Assembly: GCA_029817715.1 (NCBI GenBank)
Contig: JARUPY010000252.1
Span: 1,612,001 to 1,676,000 of the forward strand
From: Melastoma dodecandrum
Lineage: Eukaryota > Streptophyta > Magnoliopsida > Myrtales > Melastomataceae
Direction: 5' to 3'
DNA length: 64,000 nucleotides
A program made the translations under genes and the position numbers. Numbering within the stretch: position 1 is the stretch's first letter; each line of letters starts with the position of its first letter. Below the pieces are notes generated by a model, which was not told the origin of the DNA, made no database searches, and saw only the letters and a list, made by a program, of their open reading frames with translations. This document shows, piece by piece, positions 12,501-22,260 of the stretch.

Positions 12501-14134
12501 AACCATTCAAACTGCTGTTCTTTGTGCCATAGTTCCTGCCATCGAGAAATCGATTTCCGCAGGCATTGTGGAGTCCTTCCAGGTATGCTCTTCGCACCGT
12601 AGTCAACATGAAGAACAATTTTTCTCTTCCCCTTTTTTCTTGACTTTGTTGTCATAAATTGCAGAAGGGGGTGGGTGATAAAGCAGTGAATCAGCTGGAG
12701 AAGTCGGTTAATTATAAACTTGAAGCCACAGTTGCGAGGCAGATCCAGGCACAGTTGCAAACTTCTGGGAGGCAGACTCTGCAGGTTTGTTAGAATCGGG
12801 TTCTTGCATGTGTCACTTACCATTATTTGATATACTATAGTTAGGGCACCTGCTTAGGACATCTGGAATGCTTCACCAAGTTCGTTTTGATGTGTGCAGG
12901 ATACTTTAAAGTCTAGTTTGGAATCCTCAGTAATCCCAGCATTTGAGAAGTCGTGTAAAGCGATGTTTTCGCAAGTTGATACTACCTTCCACAGAGGGCT
13001 TATTGAACACACTTCCGCTATTCAGCAGCAGATGGAATCTCTTCATTCTCAGTTAGCTGTTGCTTTAAGAGTACGAATTATCTAACTCATTTTCATAAAT
13101 GTGTTACATTGCTAACTCATGTAATTATCTATTGCATGCCATGTTCTAAATTGACTGTATGTGTTGCATTTTCCAGTTGCAATGTGATTTGACTGAATTA
13201 CGAAATGTTACATCCTTTTGTTCAAGGAGTATGTATGCTTGATTTATCTTTGATGTAGGAAGCAATGAATTCAGCTTCAACAATATCTCAAACTTTGAGT
13301 GAAGACATCAATGAAGCTCAGCGAAAGCTTTTGGCCATGGTCGCTGCTAGCAGCTCTCCGATTAATCCGTCGATTATCCCACCAAGCAATGGGACCTTGA
13401 GTGCGCTTCTAGAGAAGGTTTTACGATTAAGTTGTCATGATTACTGTCTGTCTTGCCAAAGATGCCAGTGTTTTGGTTGTGCCTTATTGTCCTATCGCGT
13501 CGTTAATGATGTAGGGGCGAGTTTGGCTTCACCTTTTGGTTTATATAATCATGGCGTAAGTATGACAACCTACCTGCCTCTTTTGTGCCAGGCGGACACA
13601 CATTTTGATCCAACTAAAGAACTATCGAGGTTAATCTCGGAGTTCAAGTACGAGAAATTGTATCGTGGTTATGTACTCAGGTAATCAATCCTCTTTGTGA
13701 AATATGTGATACCCATGGATCGTCAATATGGATTTACTGGTGAGGCCAAATGCTGCTAGATGGATCTCCTTTTGCGGTGGCTTCGCTGAGTTTACTGTTT
13801 TATTTTTTTCTTTTTACCTTTGATAGGTTGATCTACATAGGATAGTCAGATGGCTCCTCTCCCATTGAGCCAGGGAGTCCTGCTCTCTGTACTCCAGCAG
13901 TTATCCTGTGACATCACCAACGACATGCCAAGGAAGCTTGCCTGGATGACGGACATCGCCGGCGCGATCAACACCACGGACCCCATAATCTCGATGCACG
14001 TCAGCCCCGTCTTCGAGCAAGTCTACCAAATACTAAACCATCGGCGCAACCTGCCCACAAATGCCGGCGCCGAGGTCTCCAGCATCCGTCTCCTGATGCA
14101 CGCCATCAACTCGATGCTGATGACTTGCAAGTGA
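9593..14134 (+). pseudogene. VCS: VARICOSE/EDC4 (mRNA decapping scaffold) pseudogene lacking WD40 domain
   Basis: Remnant of VARICOSE, the EDC4-type scaffold of the DCP1-DCP2 decapping complex in P-bodies. Coding blocks in order: Pro/Gln-rich N-terminus (9593-10032); [19 protein letters not shown] and [16 protein letters not shown] (exon from 10251); [44 protein letters not shown]; then C-terminal exons 12223-12582, 12665-12784, 12900-13070, 13259-13417, 13592-13680, 13827-14134 with KEGKRIETALSRSLEK, DALWARFQEE, PTKELSRLISE and the end [15 protein letters not shown]. Lesions: most of the WD40 region (some 300 residues in the family) is absent between the Pro-rich part and PDHIVLM. The frame breaks near 9743, 10335, 10591, 11275 and 13852. 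A TAA at 11681-11683 stands where a Lys codon is expected (KKQ-stop-GKSSEVSD). Many splice sites survive, so the loss is fairly recent. Product as full VCS is ruled out. Confidence 0.9.
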
Positions 14135-14526
14135 CTTAATCCCTGCTCCGAGATGGGTGTAGTAAACCTGTACAAAAGTGGGTAGGAGTTGTTTCATAGA
14201 GGGCTCATTTTTCTCTTCTTAGCCGGTTCTCTCTTTTGTATAAACATGTATGAAGTAGTCGGAGGTGTATTCAAAATGGAGCCGAACCCATCCCATCCCC
14301 GCCTCCCCCCCGCCGGGGATTTTTGTTGATAGTGAAATTATATAAGTTTTCGGACATGGGACGAAAGCGGGCCGTCACCTACTTCGGATGGAGGTCACAA
14401 GCTTCTGTTTAATCAGTGGAATTAGTGGGCGGTTCACTTGATAAAACTACATCTATTTACATTTCTTCAGGTGAAATTTACATGGACACGTGCATGTCAC
14501 GTGCGCCGTTGTCCGGACAGTGAATA
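14135..14526. other. Convergent 3' flanks of VCS remnant and DnaJ gene
   Basis: No gene seen. It should contain the 3' UTRs of the two converging transcription units. Confidence 0.5.
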
Positions 14527-14970
14527 CTACCAGCACTGGTCCGTTTCCCACCTCCTGGTGGGGCGGGAACCGACACGACCGAGGACGCCGTGACCGTGAC
14601 CGTGACGCCTCCTACTGCCGAACCCCAGCTTCAGGTCGTACACCGCCCTCGCTGCCGGATCGGATAGCGTCGCGTAAGCATGGTGGATCTCCATGAACTC
14701 CCTGCCGCCGCCGCAGATTCCCCGCACCCCTTCCTCGTCGTCGTCCGACAAGGCGGCTGCCGTGGAACTAATCAAAGCATCGGGGTGGTAAACCTTGGCG
14801 AGGCTCCGGTAAGCGGCCTTGATCTCGGAAGGGGTAGCGGTGTGGTTGACGCGGAGGGTCTCATAGAGGCTGGGGGATGGAGGGCGGAGGTTGGGGGAGG
14901 GGGACGTCGATTGGGATCGCATCGCGGCGGTGACGGGGGAAGGGGAAGGATGAATCAGGGGACGAAGCAT
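14527..14970 (-). CDS. Chloroplast DnaJ 11-type J-domain protein
   Basis: Single-exon minus-strand gene of 147 residues from the Met at 14970 (MLRPLIHPSPSPVTAAM); an in-frame Met at 15015 would add 15 residues. The Ser/Pro-rich, acid-poor N-terminus looks like a chloroplast transit peptide. The J domain follows: SLYETLRVNHTATPSEIKAA, YRSLAKVYHPDA with the invariant HPD, then EFMEIHHAYATLSDPAARAVYD. The protein ends in WETDQCW, a signature of the small plant DnaJ 11 (At4g36040-type) group. The HPD tripeptide stimulates Hsp70 ATPase, so it probably serves a stromal Hsp70. An acidic insertion (LSDDDEEGVRG) in the J domain is longer than in the Arabidopsis protein. No lesion seen. Confidence 0.88.
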   Translation of the reverse strand: MLRPLIHPSPSPVTAAMRSQSTSPSPNLRPPSPSLYETLRVNHTATPSEIKAAYRSLAKVYHPDALISSTAAALSDDDEEGVRGICGGGREFMEIHHAYATLSDPAARAVYDLKLGFGSRRRHGHGHGVLGRVGSRPTRRWETDQCW

Positions 14971-15623
14971 TTTGGGGATTGGAGATTCTTTTGGCTCACC
15001 CCGGGGGACCTGCAATTTGTAAGTTGTGATGAATAATACGGTTGAAGGAGGTATGGTATGGAATCTACTGGTTTCTTGGGATTTTATAATAATAATAATT
15101 TTTTATTTTTTAGAAAGGGGGGATTTCGGAAATGCCCATTTGGATTTTTGACGATATTGTTTATTTATTTATTTATTATTATTTGCGATTTTTGGTTTGT
15201 TTGTGTGATAGATAGATGGATAGGGATAGAAAGGGCAGGAGAGCTTCTAGAAGGAATTTTTCTGTCTTTTGTTTGGGGGGACCAAGACAATAAGTAACAC
15301 CACCACTTCCTCTGATATTTTTCTTTTTCCAGATTGGTTATTTAAAGATTTATATTTAATGTTGAGAACGATTTATTTTATTTATTTTTATAAATTGAGT
15401 ATGCTTTTTTTGACCCGAATGAAGTATTTTTCAAAATTTTTACAAATATTGATAGTAAATCCTCGGGGTCTTTTAATCCACCACCTCCACCCCAAGAGCA
15501 GATGACAAATCCAAATTTGATGGTGTGTGTGTTTGTGTGGGGTGTATTTATCCAAAGATTATGGTAGGACAGCCCGAAACGCTGAGTTTGAACCACAACC
15601 TGTCGTCCCTCCTCCTCCTCCTC
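14971..15623. other. Upstream region of the DnaJ gene
   Basis: AT-rich with short TTTA/TTAT runs (about 15150-15400) and a CTC microsatellite at its right end. No gene seen. Confidence 0.45.
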
Positions 15624-15795
15624 GTTTTGTTCCACAATGACGTCATTTGACGAAATATTTCGCCAAATGACGCACTAACGAAAATAATTTACGAACGACT
15701 TTTGTAAGGCCGACTTTCTTATTAACAGAAGTCGATCAAGGTCGATTTTGATAAGTTAATATTTTTCAAACTGCGATTTCGTTATGGAACAAAAC
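15624..15795. mobile_element. Candidate 172-bp MITE inserted in a CTC microsatellite
   Basis: The segment begins GTTTTGTTCCA and ends with its exact reverse complement TGGAACAAAAC. It is flanked on both sides by the same CTC repeat, so a target duplication of about 9-11 bp is possible but cannot be sized. At 15641-15672 it contains a near-perfect 32-bp palindrome, with arms CGTCATTTGACGAAAT and ATTTCGCCAAATGACG. No coding capacity. Confidence 0.5.
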
Positions 15796-18700
15796 TCCTC
15801 CTCCTCCTGTATTTGTTATCCACGGTTATTGTACTTTCTTTGTTCGAGACGCAATCCCCACCGCCCAGTAGCGAGTGATTCCTATCTCCATCAGTTCGTT
15901 TCTCACTGCTCCTAGAAGGACGGTAGCCAAAAATCACCACACCACAGTAGGATATCTTCTTCCACTGCCTTCACTTTGAGTCTCCCCTTTGAAGAAGAAT
16001 CCAAAGAAACAACACGTACCCTTAAAAAAAGCCCGGTCTTTGCCCCAAGGCTGGGCCTGGGCGGTTTCTCAGGTTATGGTTGATTGATCGATCGGCTGTT
16101 AATGCGATTTTCCATCCCACAGTCCCAGATCAATTCCCGTCCATTCGGGAGCTTCGGCTGGAGAAAAACCCCGCATGCTGGTGTGGTCGTCGAGTTGCCC
16201 CCGCGGATTTCGTGTCTGGTTGTTGCAGATTTTGCAATGGAATGAAGTTCGGGTTGGTTTGTGGGCAAGTTTAGGTTTAATGGCAATCAGAGGAGCCTGG
16301 GGAAGGAGGACGTGGTCGAGACGGAGAGGGGTTGTTGTTAATGACCGAGGTTGGCGGCTCCACCGAGGTCGGGATCCAGGACTGGTTGTTCAAGTGTAGT
16401 GAGATATTGTTTTTTGAGTCGGGGCCAAAACTCCTCCTGGATTGAAAAGTTAGCATCGAATCGGGCGGTCGTTGTTCTTGATCCGATTGGCTGGGGAGTG
16501 GCGTCAGTGCCTTTTTTTTAAGATTTAAGGATAGGAGGCTGCTGGGGACCTATTAGCCGCGAGGAGTATTCCGCTGCAACGACCATTCGTTTCGGCCCTA
16601 GTGAGTTAGAAGAGGCCTATAACACAATTAAAGAAGAGTTTGCAGAAGAAGCAAGTGTTGATTGCGTTGTGGCATCAGTCAGCAAGGTTGATCTTTATGT
16701 TGAACATCAGGTGGCATCTGTCTGCAGAAGGACTGGAGTTTGAAAATCAGGAATTGATTACGGTTTTGAATCAGTAGAACTTACAATCAGCAATGGCTTG
16801 TGCTGAAGTGCCAACGTTGGAAGAAAATCCCTACAATGGTATTAGTCCCAGCGAATTCTGCACATGAGTGGAAGCAAAACAGTTAACAGTACCTGTGCAT
16901 AACCGGCTGAATAATAATTGGAAGCTGGGACCTAATGGGATGGAAGACAACAGGAAACAGGTTCTGGCATTTGGCTGCAAACTAACCTTATACTATACCA
17001 ACCTCCTCATGGGAGAATTACTAGCTGAAATGGAGGAGAGACGAGGGAAGGGGTTGGGCTTTTGGTGTGATGAGAAGTCCACTTCCAACCGTAAATGTGT
17101 CCACAGAAAATTGTATGCCTAAGTGCTGGAGCCTGATCATGATTCTGTGGAGAATTCAATTCCGGCAGAAGGAGTGTGCCGATGGTAACTATCCATGCAT
17201 GGCAGGGAGTAGACATGATACCAGGAAATCCGACAGTGAAATAGGTTGGTCATTATAAAGATAGAAGAGCGAATGTCTTAGTTGTCTCAGTAAGTGCTCA
17301 TAATTTGCTGGAAATCGGTGGGGCACCAGGTGGGTTGTCCAATGCAGCTATTTCTACACAAAAAGCGATATTATCTAATGAGGGGATGCAATGGATGGCA
17401 AGATGCAGTAAATTTGTGTGGGTCACAGGGGCTTGTGTGGAAGGGCATCTTGTTTGGTATAGTAGTTAAACTTCATTATGGCAAGGAGTTGATTTTTTTT
17501 TTCATAAGATGCAATCCAAGAGAGGGAAACTTGACCAACTCGAGGGATGGAGTTGGTTTTCTTTCTTAACATGAAGAAGTCTGGGAATCAATCTCATAAG
17601 CTGCAGAATGATGTTCCAGGAGAAGTGAAAGAATTCCTTGATTGGTTTTCATGTTTACTTTTTAGGAAACCTCTTTACTGGCTCATGAGATTATGTGAAG
17701 TAATTTTCCTTTTGTCCAACTGTGGATATGTATGGCTACTTGATACTGTGGTGTGGTTAAGTTGTCAAATCCTGGAATGTTTCACTGGGTAGTTTGTATG
17801 AGGATTTGATTTTGTTTGCGTCTCTATATGATGCAGTACATTGAGTATATGATGCAGTTGTGCAGGATCTATCCCGAGGATTTCCCTAAGCCTTTGTGAT
17901 GATTGTTTCAGACCCGTGCTTTCTCGTGGTTGATACTTCTCACCGGCGATTTTACGTGGGTAATGATGAATCATTCATCTGGCTGAAATTCTTCAATCTA
18001 TAAACTTTTCTAGCAGGTATGGGTTTGCTAGATGGATCATCCATTCATGAAACATGAGGACCAAGGTCTGCATGTTAGGGAGAAAGTCACCCAGGAGATG
18101 AACTCTTTCGGTGCTCTTGAGAATTGACACTTCTCCTCGAGTTCAAATCCCCGGGTTGAGATGGCAATAATAATCTTTAAACTGACCAGGACTTCCAAAC
18201 TTTTGGCTGTTCCGATTGACCATTCCATTCATAGCCATATTATTGAAGGCCTTTCTGCTCCAGTTTTGTTTCACTAGTTAAAAATGAACTCCTTTTGGGA
18301 GGATTTTGTTAAATGGAAATCGGCCTTGTCCCTTACGAATAGATGTTCTACATTCAGGATGCTACTTCCAATTACTTCAAAGGTTAGCCTAGTACTCTGT
18401 TGTCTCAATGTTGGGGCTAGCTTCAACTTAAGGTATGCCTGGATAAACACTTCTGCTTGAAGCTCTGTGAGCGCTGTTAAGACCCTTCAGTAAGAATGAT
18501 TATGTTCTGCAAGCACATGCAATCAAAGATCCAAAAGGGACGGTGAATCAATTTTAACTGGTCATTTGCTGTAATGCTGGCCAGCATTTAATATTTGTGA
18601 TTTCCTGTTGGTGACAAGTTTAACGTTGTCAGAACTTTTGGTGCATAGCTGGCCTCCATTTATTTTAATGTCCTGTTATTGACAAGTTTAATATTGTCAG

Positions 18701-19243
18701 AAACGTTTCTCTCATTGCACCAGGAAAGCTTCTACCTAGGGAGTGCAACACCCACGCCCACACGTTTGCCGTGGCACTGTTTTCGAAATGGTCTGCGACA
18801 ACTCTTTACAAACAGGCGATTATCAATAATTGATGTTATTGTTGCATATGGCTTTTTTAATAATTAATGCATTTACTTCTGGTCTTGATCACAGTTTCCC
18901 AGAATCCTAGTATGTTGTGAAGAACATCATCATCTGGGATCTGTATATCCCCATCCCGTCTCCATTGCAACGATACCAGACACTCCCCACCAACAAAGGC
19001 AGATCCCTTTGACTTTTCAGCTACCAACCGGTCAACCTGTGGAAGCAGATGGTACTAAACCAAACCATTACTAGTCATCCTTGTTATCTACTTTTTAGTT
19101 GCTTCTGCCATCCGTGTTTCTTTCTCTGGGGTTCTAAGTAGTCTTAGTCTTAGTTCTTGTTGAACTGTCAAAAGGTTTGACAAGTATTAAGCTTGCTATA
19201 ATGATTTGATGACCTTGTATTGAGAATTTAGCCTAACGAAGAA
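15796..19243. other. 3.4 kb with no recognisable gene
   Basis: I see no protein family, transposon ends or known RNA here. It is not simple AT-rich spacer: base composition and frequent polypyrimidine-AG and GT motifs look like transcribed, intron-bearing DNA. Short open pieces exist (16794-16868; 16868-17122; 17294-17569), but none has family motifs or joins convincingly to another. Possible readings are a long non-coding RNA, a decayed gene, or the far 5' part of the amino acid permease transcript. Confidence 0.4.
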
Positions 19244-21103
19244 ATGGGTGAAGAAGAGGATGAACATTCATCATTGCTGGCAAGCATTTCTTCTGCAGAG
19301 AGCAGTTCCCAGGAGCACTTCAAAAGAACAGGTAAGAATCGCTCCATTCTTCTGTTTGTTTCTTCTCCCTTCACAATTTTGTTTTGGTTGGTCATATCGA
19401 TGACTGAGATGTGGGTTGGAAACTTTAATTGATCAAAGGGACGTTATGGACGGCGGTGGCGCATATCATAACGGGAGTGATAGGAGCGGGAGTGCTGTCT
19501 CTCGCATGGAGCGTGGCTCAGCTTGGGTGGATCCTTGGTCCTCTCTGCATCATATGCTTTGCGGGCATTACGATTGTATCCACTTTCCTGCTCTGTGACT
19601 GCTACAAGTATCCTGACCCTGAGTTTGGGGCAGTCCGGAATCGATCTTATATGCAGGCCGTGAAGCTTTACTTGGGTAAAGAGTCATTCTTGGCATTTGA
19701 TCTTTCTTCTATCCTTCCTAAACATATCAATCCTGGCTTTTTACGTGAGGCTTGATATGCCGTTATTGTTTCAGGGGAGAAGCAAAAATTGATATGTGGA
19801 GCTTTCGTACAGGAGAGCTTATATGGGACAGGAATCGCGTACACTATCACTGCAGCAGCCAGCGTGAAGTATTTGATGAAGCCCTTAATTGGTCCAATGC
19901 TAGGAATGTCAGAGATAGCACATGCTAAAGTTTGAATTCATCTCAATGTGATGCAGGGCGATCCTGAAATCAAACTGCTACCACAGGGAAGGACACGACG
20001 CCCCGTGCGATTATGGAGACAGCACGTACATGCTTCTCTTTGGCCTGCTACAGATACTGATGTCACTGATCCCAGACTTTCACAACATGGAGTGGCTATC
20101 TATTATTGCTGCCGTTATGTCCTGCACCTACTCGACTATTGGGTTCGGACTAGGCATTGCGCAAGTGATAGGTACATAGCCGAATGGCATACGACACGAA
20201 TGGATGGACAGTTTATAAGTTATGGATGATATGATGTTGTTGCTGCAGAAAACGGAACGATCAAGGGGACTATTTCTGGAGTTGCGACAGCGAGCATAAC
20301 TGAGAAGTTGTGGTTGTGCTTTGAAGCACTCGGAGACATCGCGTTCGCGTACCCTTATTCCGTTATAGTTCTCGAGATACAAGTATGAGGCTTCCACTCA
20401 TTGATATCATTGGACTGTCGATGTCGAAATTCCCATCTGACGAAGTATTTGTTTTATTTGATTTGAAATGAAGGATACATTGAAGTCGCCTCCTCCAGAA
20501 AACCAAACGATGAAGAAAGCCACGGTCAACGCAGTCCTCATCACGACCGTCTTCTACCTGTGCTGCGGATGCTTTGGATATGCAGCCTTTGGCAACAGCA
20601 CACCTGGGAATCTGCTCACGGGCTTCGGCTTCTATGAGCCTTACTGGCTGGTTGACTTTGCTAATGCCTGCATCGTTCTCCACCTCGTGGGAGGATACCA
20701 GATATTCAGCCAGCCTGTTTATGGGAATGCAGAGAGGTGGTTCGCAGATAAGTTCCCCAACAGCAGCTTCGTAAATGATTTCTACCGGGTTAAGATCCCG
20801 TTCCTACCGCCGCTCAGATTCAATCTCTTGCGACTGTGTTTCCGGACGACGTACGTGATATCGACGACAGTGATCGCCATGCTCTTCCCTTACTTCAACT
20901 CGGTGCTCGGGGTCCTAGGGGCATTGAACTTCTGGCCCCTGGGGATATACTTCCCGATTGAGATGTATCTGAAGCAGAACAAGATCGAGGCGTGGTCCAG
21001 GGACTGGGTGCTGCTCTACGCTTTCAGCATAGTTTGCCTCATCATAACGGTCGTCGGCTTCGTCGGATCGCTGGCCGAGCTCATAATAGAGAAGCTTAGC
21101 TGA
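19244..21103 (+). CDS. AAP: Amino acid permease, AAP family (AAP7-like)
   Basis: Six exons (19244-19331, 19439-19675, 19775-19868, 19957-20171, 20249-20382, 20474-21103) join in frame to a 465-residue membrane protein, typical AAP length. After a short acidic cytosolic head (MGEEEDEHSSLLASISSAES) come the conserved first segment GTLWTAVAHIITGVIGAGVL and LSLAWSVAQLGWI, then SYMQAVKLYLG, AYTITAAASV, ILKSNCYHREGH, FHNMEWLSIIAAVMS, LGDIAFAYPYSVIVLEIQDT, GCFGYAAFGNSTPGNLLTGF, FYEPYWLVDFANACIVLHLV and a final hydrophobic segment. The family comprises plasma-membrane H+-coupled amino acid importers with about 11 membrane segments, used in phloem loading and uptake. Substrate range cannot be read from sequence. 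All splice sites are canonical and no lesion is seen. The copia element lies about 840 bp downstream. Confidence 0.92.
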
Positions 21104-21939
21104 GATAAGGAAGAGTGTCATAGGAAATAATAGAACACATTATTATTACACACTCAGGTAAAGATCACAAGTCTTGTGGGGACTGTTTGGTTCCGCTGAA
21201 AGCCCTCATTTCTTGTAGAAGAATTGCTTTTATTTAAATATATCCCAAAATATTTAAAATCTGTTGGTTCACTTTCCAATGTAAAAGAATTCAAATTTTT
21301 TGAATTTTATCTTTTTAAAAAAATGAGGCAACGATAAGCAGATGAGCTAATTGGGCTTAACTTAATATTTGATTTTCATATGACTTTGGTTAGCATAGTC
21401 TCGATTGGTTGGTTGTTTAAAACTTTAAATATAAATACAATCCATTTACCTAATCATGTAAAAATACGAGAATACTTTTTAGATTTGCATTTGTATATAT
21501 ATTTTATTATGTCGTGTCCGAATTGGTTCGGATAAAAACACGTTTAACTAAACTCAAACATCAGTGTACGTGACTCAAATTTGTATGTCTTCGTAGAAGA
21601 GTGTTTATCATTCAAATTAACATCGATGATATGTTCTATTACATTTTGAGCGGATAAAAACGATTGTTAAACACTGCATTATAATGGATATCAAAAGTTT
21701 GATAAGTAGAATTTGTCGTGATGTGCTCGCCGATCAATTTGACATAAGGAAACATAATCGGACGTATTATGGTAACGTGTGAAGGTGGTGGTAGTGTGCC
21801 GAGGCAGGAGTCTGGTCTGGGCACCACGTTGTTTTTTGAATATTCCTAAAAAAGAAATTTCGTCCCGGAGAACTGACGAGGGCGGGAGATTATTTGGTGA
21901 TAGACGACGACAAACAATCCCCTGTTTTCGAGTTATATA
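21104..21939. other. Intergenic: AAP 3' flank
   Basis: AT-rich; no coding frame of note. It ends at the AAAGG target site of the copia element. Confidence 0.5.
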
Positions 21940-21944
21940 AAAGG

Positions 21945-22260
21945 TGTTGGCGTCTGGAGAACAGAAGGACGACATGAAGAAGAAACCAGAAGAGGAAGGA
22001 GGAAGGAGGAAGAAGAAGAGGAATATTCTATTTCATCAGAAAAACCCATACCCATCTGCAGTGCTGCAGTGTTGGTTTTATAAAACCATCCGTTGTAACT
22101 TTCTCTATTACAATTACAATTTTATCCTCAATAGTTGCTGAACAAGCCACGCACACATACTGCTTATACCAGGGCTGGGCTGTAACCTTCATTTGAGCTA
22201 GGCTATTCTTGTTGTAAAGATTTTGGCTGGGCCAGTCCTGTATGCCCCAACATTCCAACA
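21945..22260 (-). repeat. 3' LTR of the copia element
   Basis: 316 bp, starting TGTTGGCGTCTGGAGAACAG and ending ATTCCAACA on the + strand. Purine-rich (GGA/AGA) near its left end. Contains the TTTATAAAACC stretch shared with the other LTR. Confidence 0.95.

Noticed and set aside
14680..15036. Plus-strand Gly-rich frame of 118 codons
   Set aside because: Antisense of the DnaJ gene, which has the HPD motif and family C-terminus.
16868..17122. 84-codon plus-strand open frame
   Set aside because: No motif, poor start context, and stops on both sides with no convincing exon partners.
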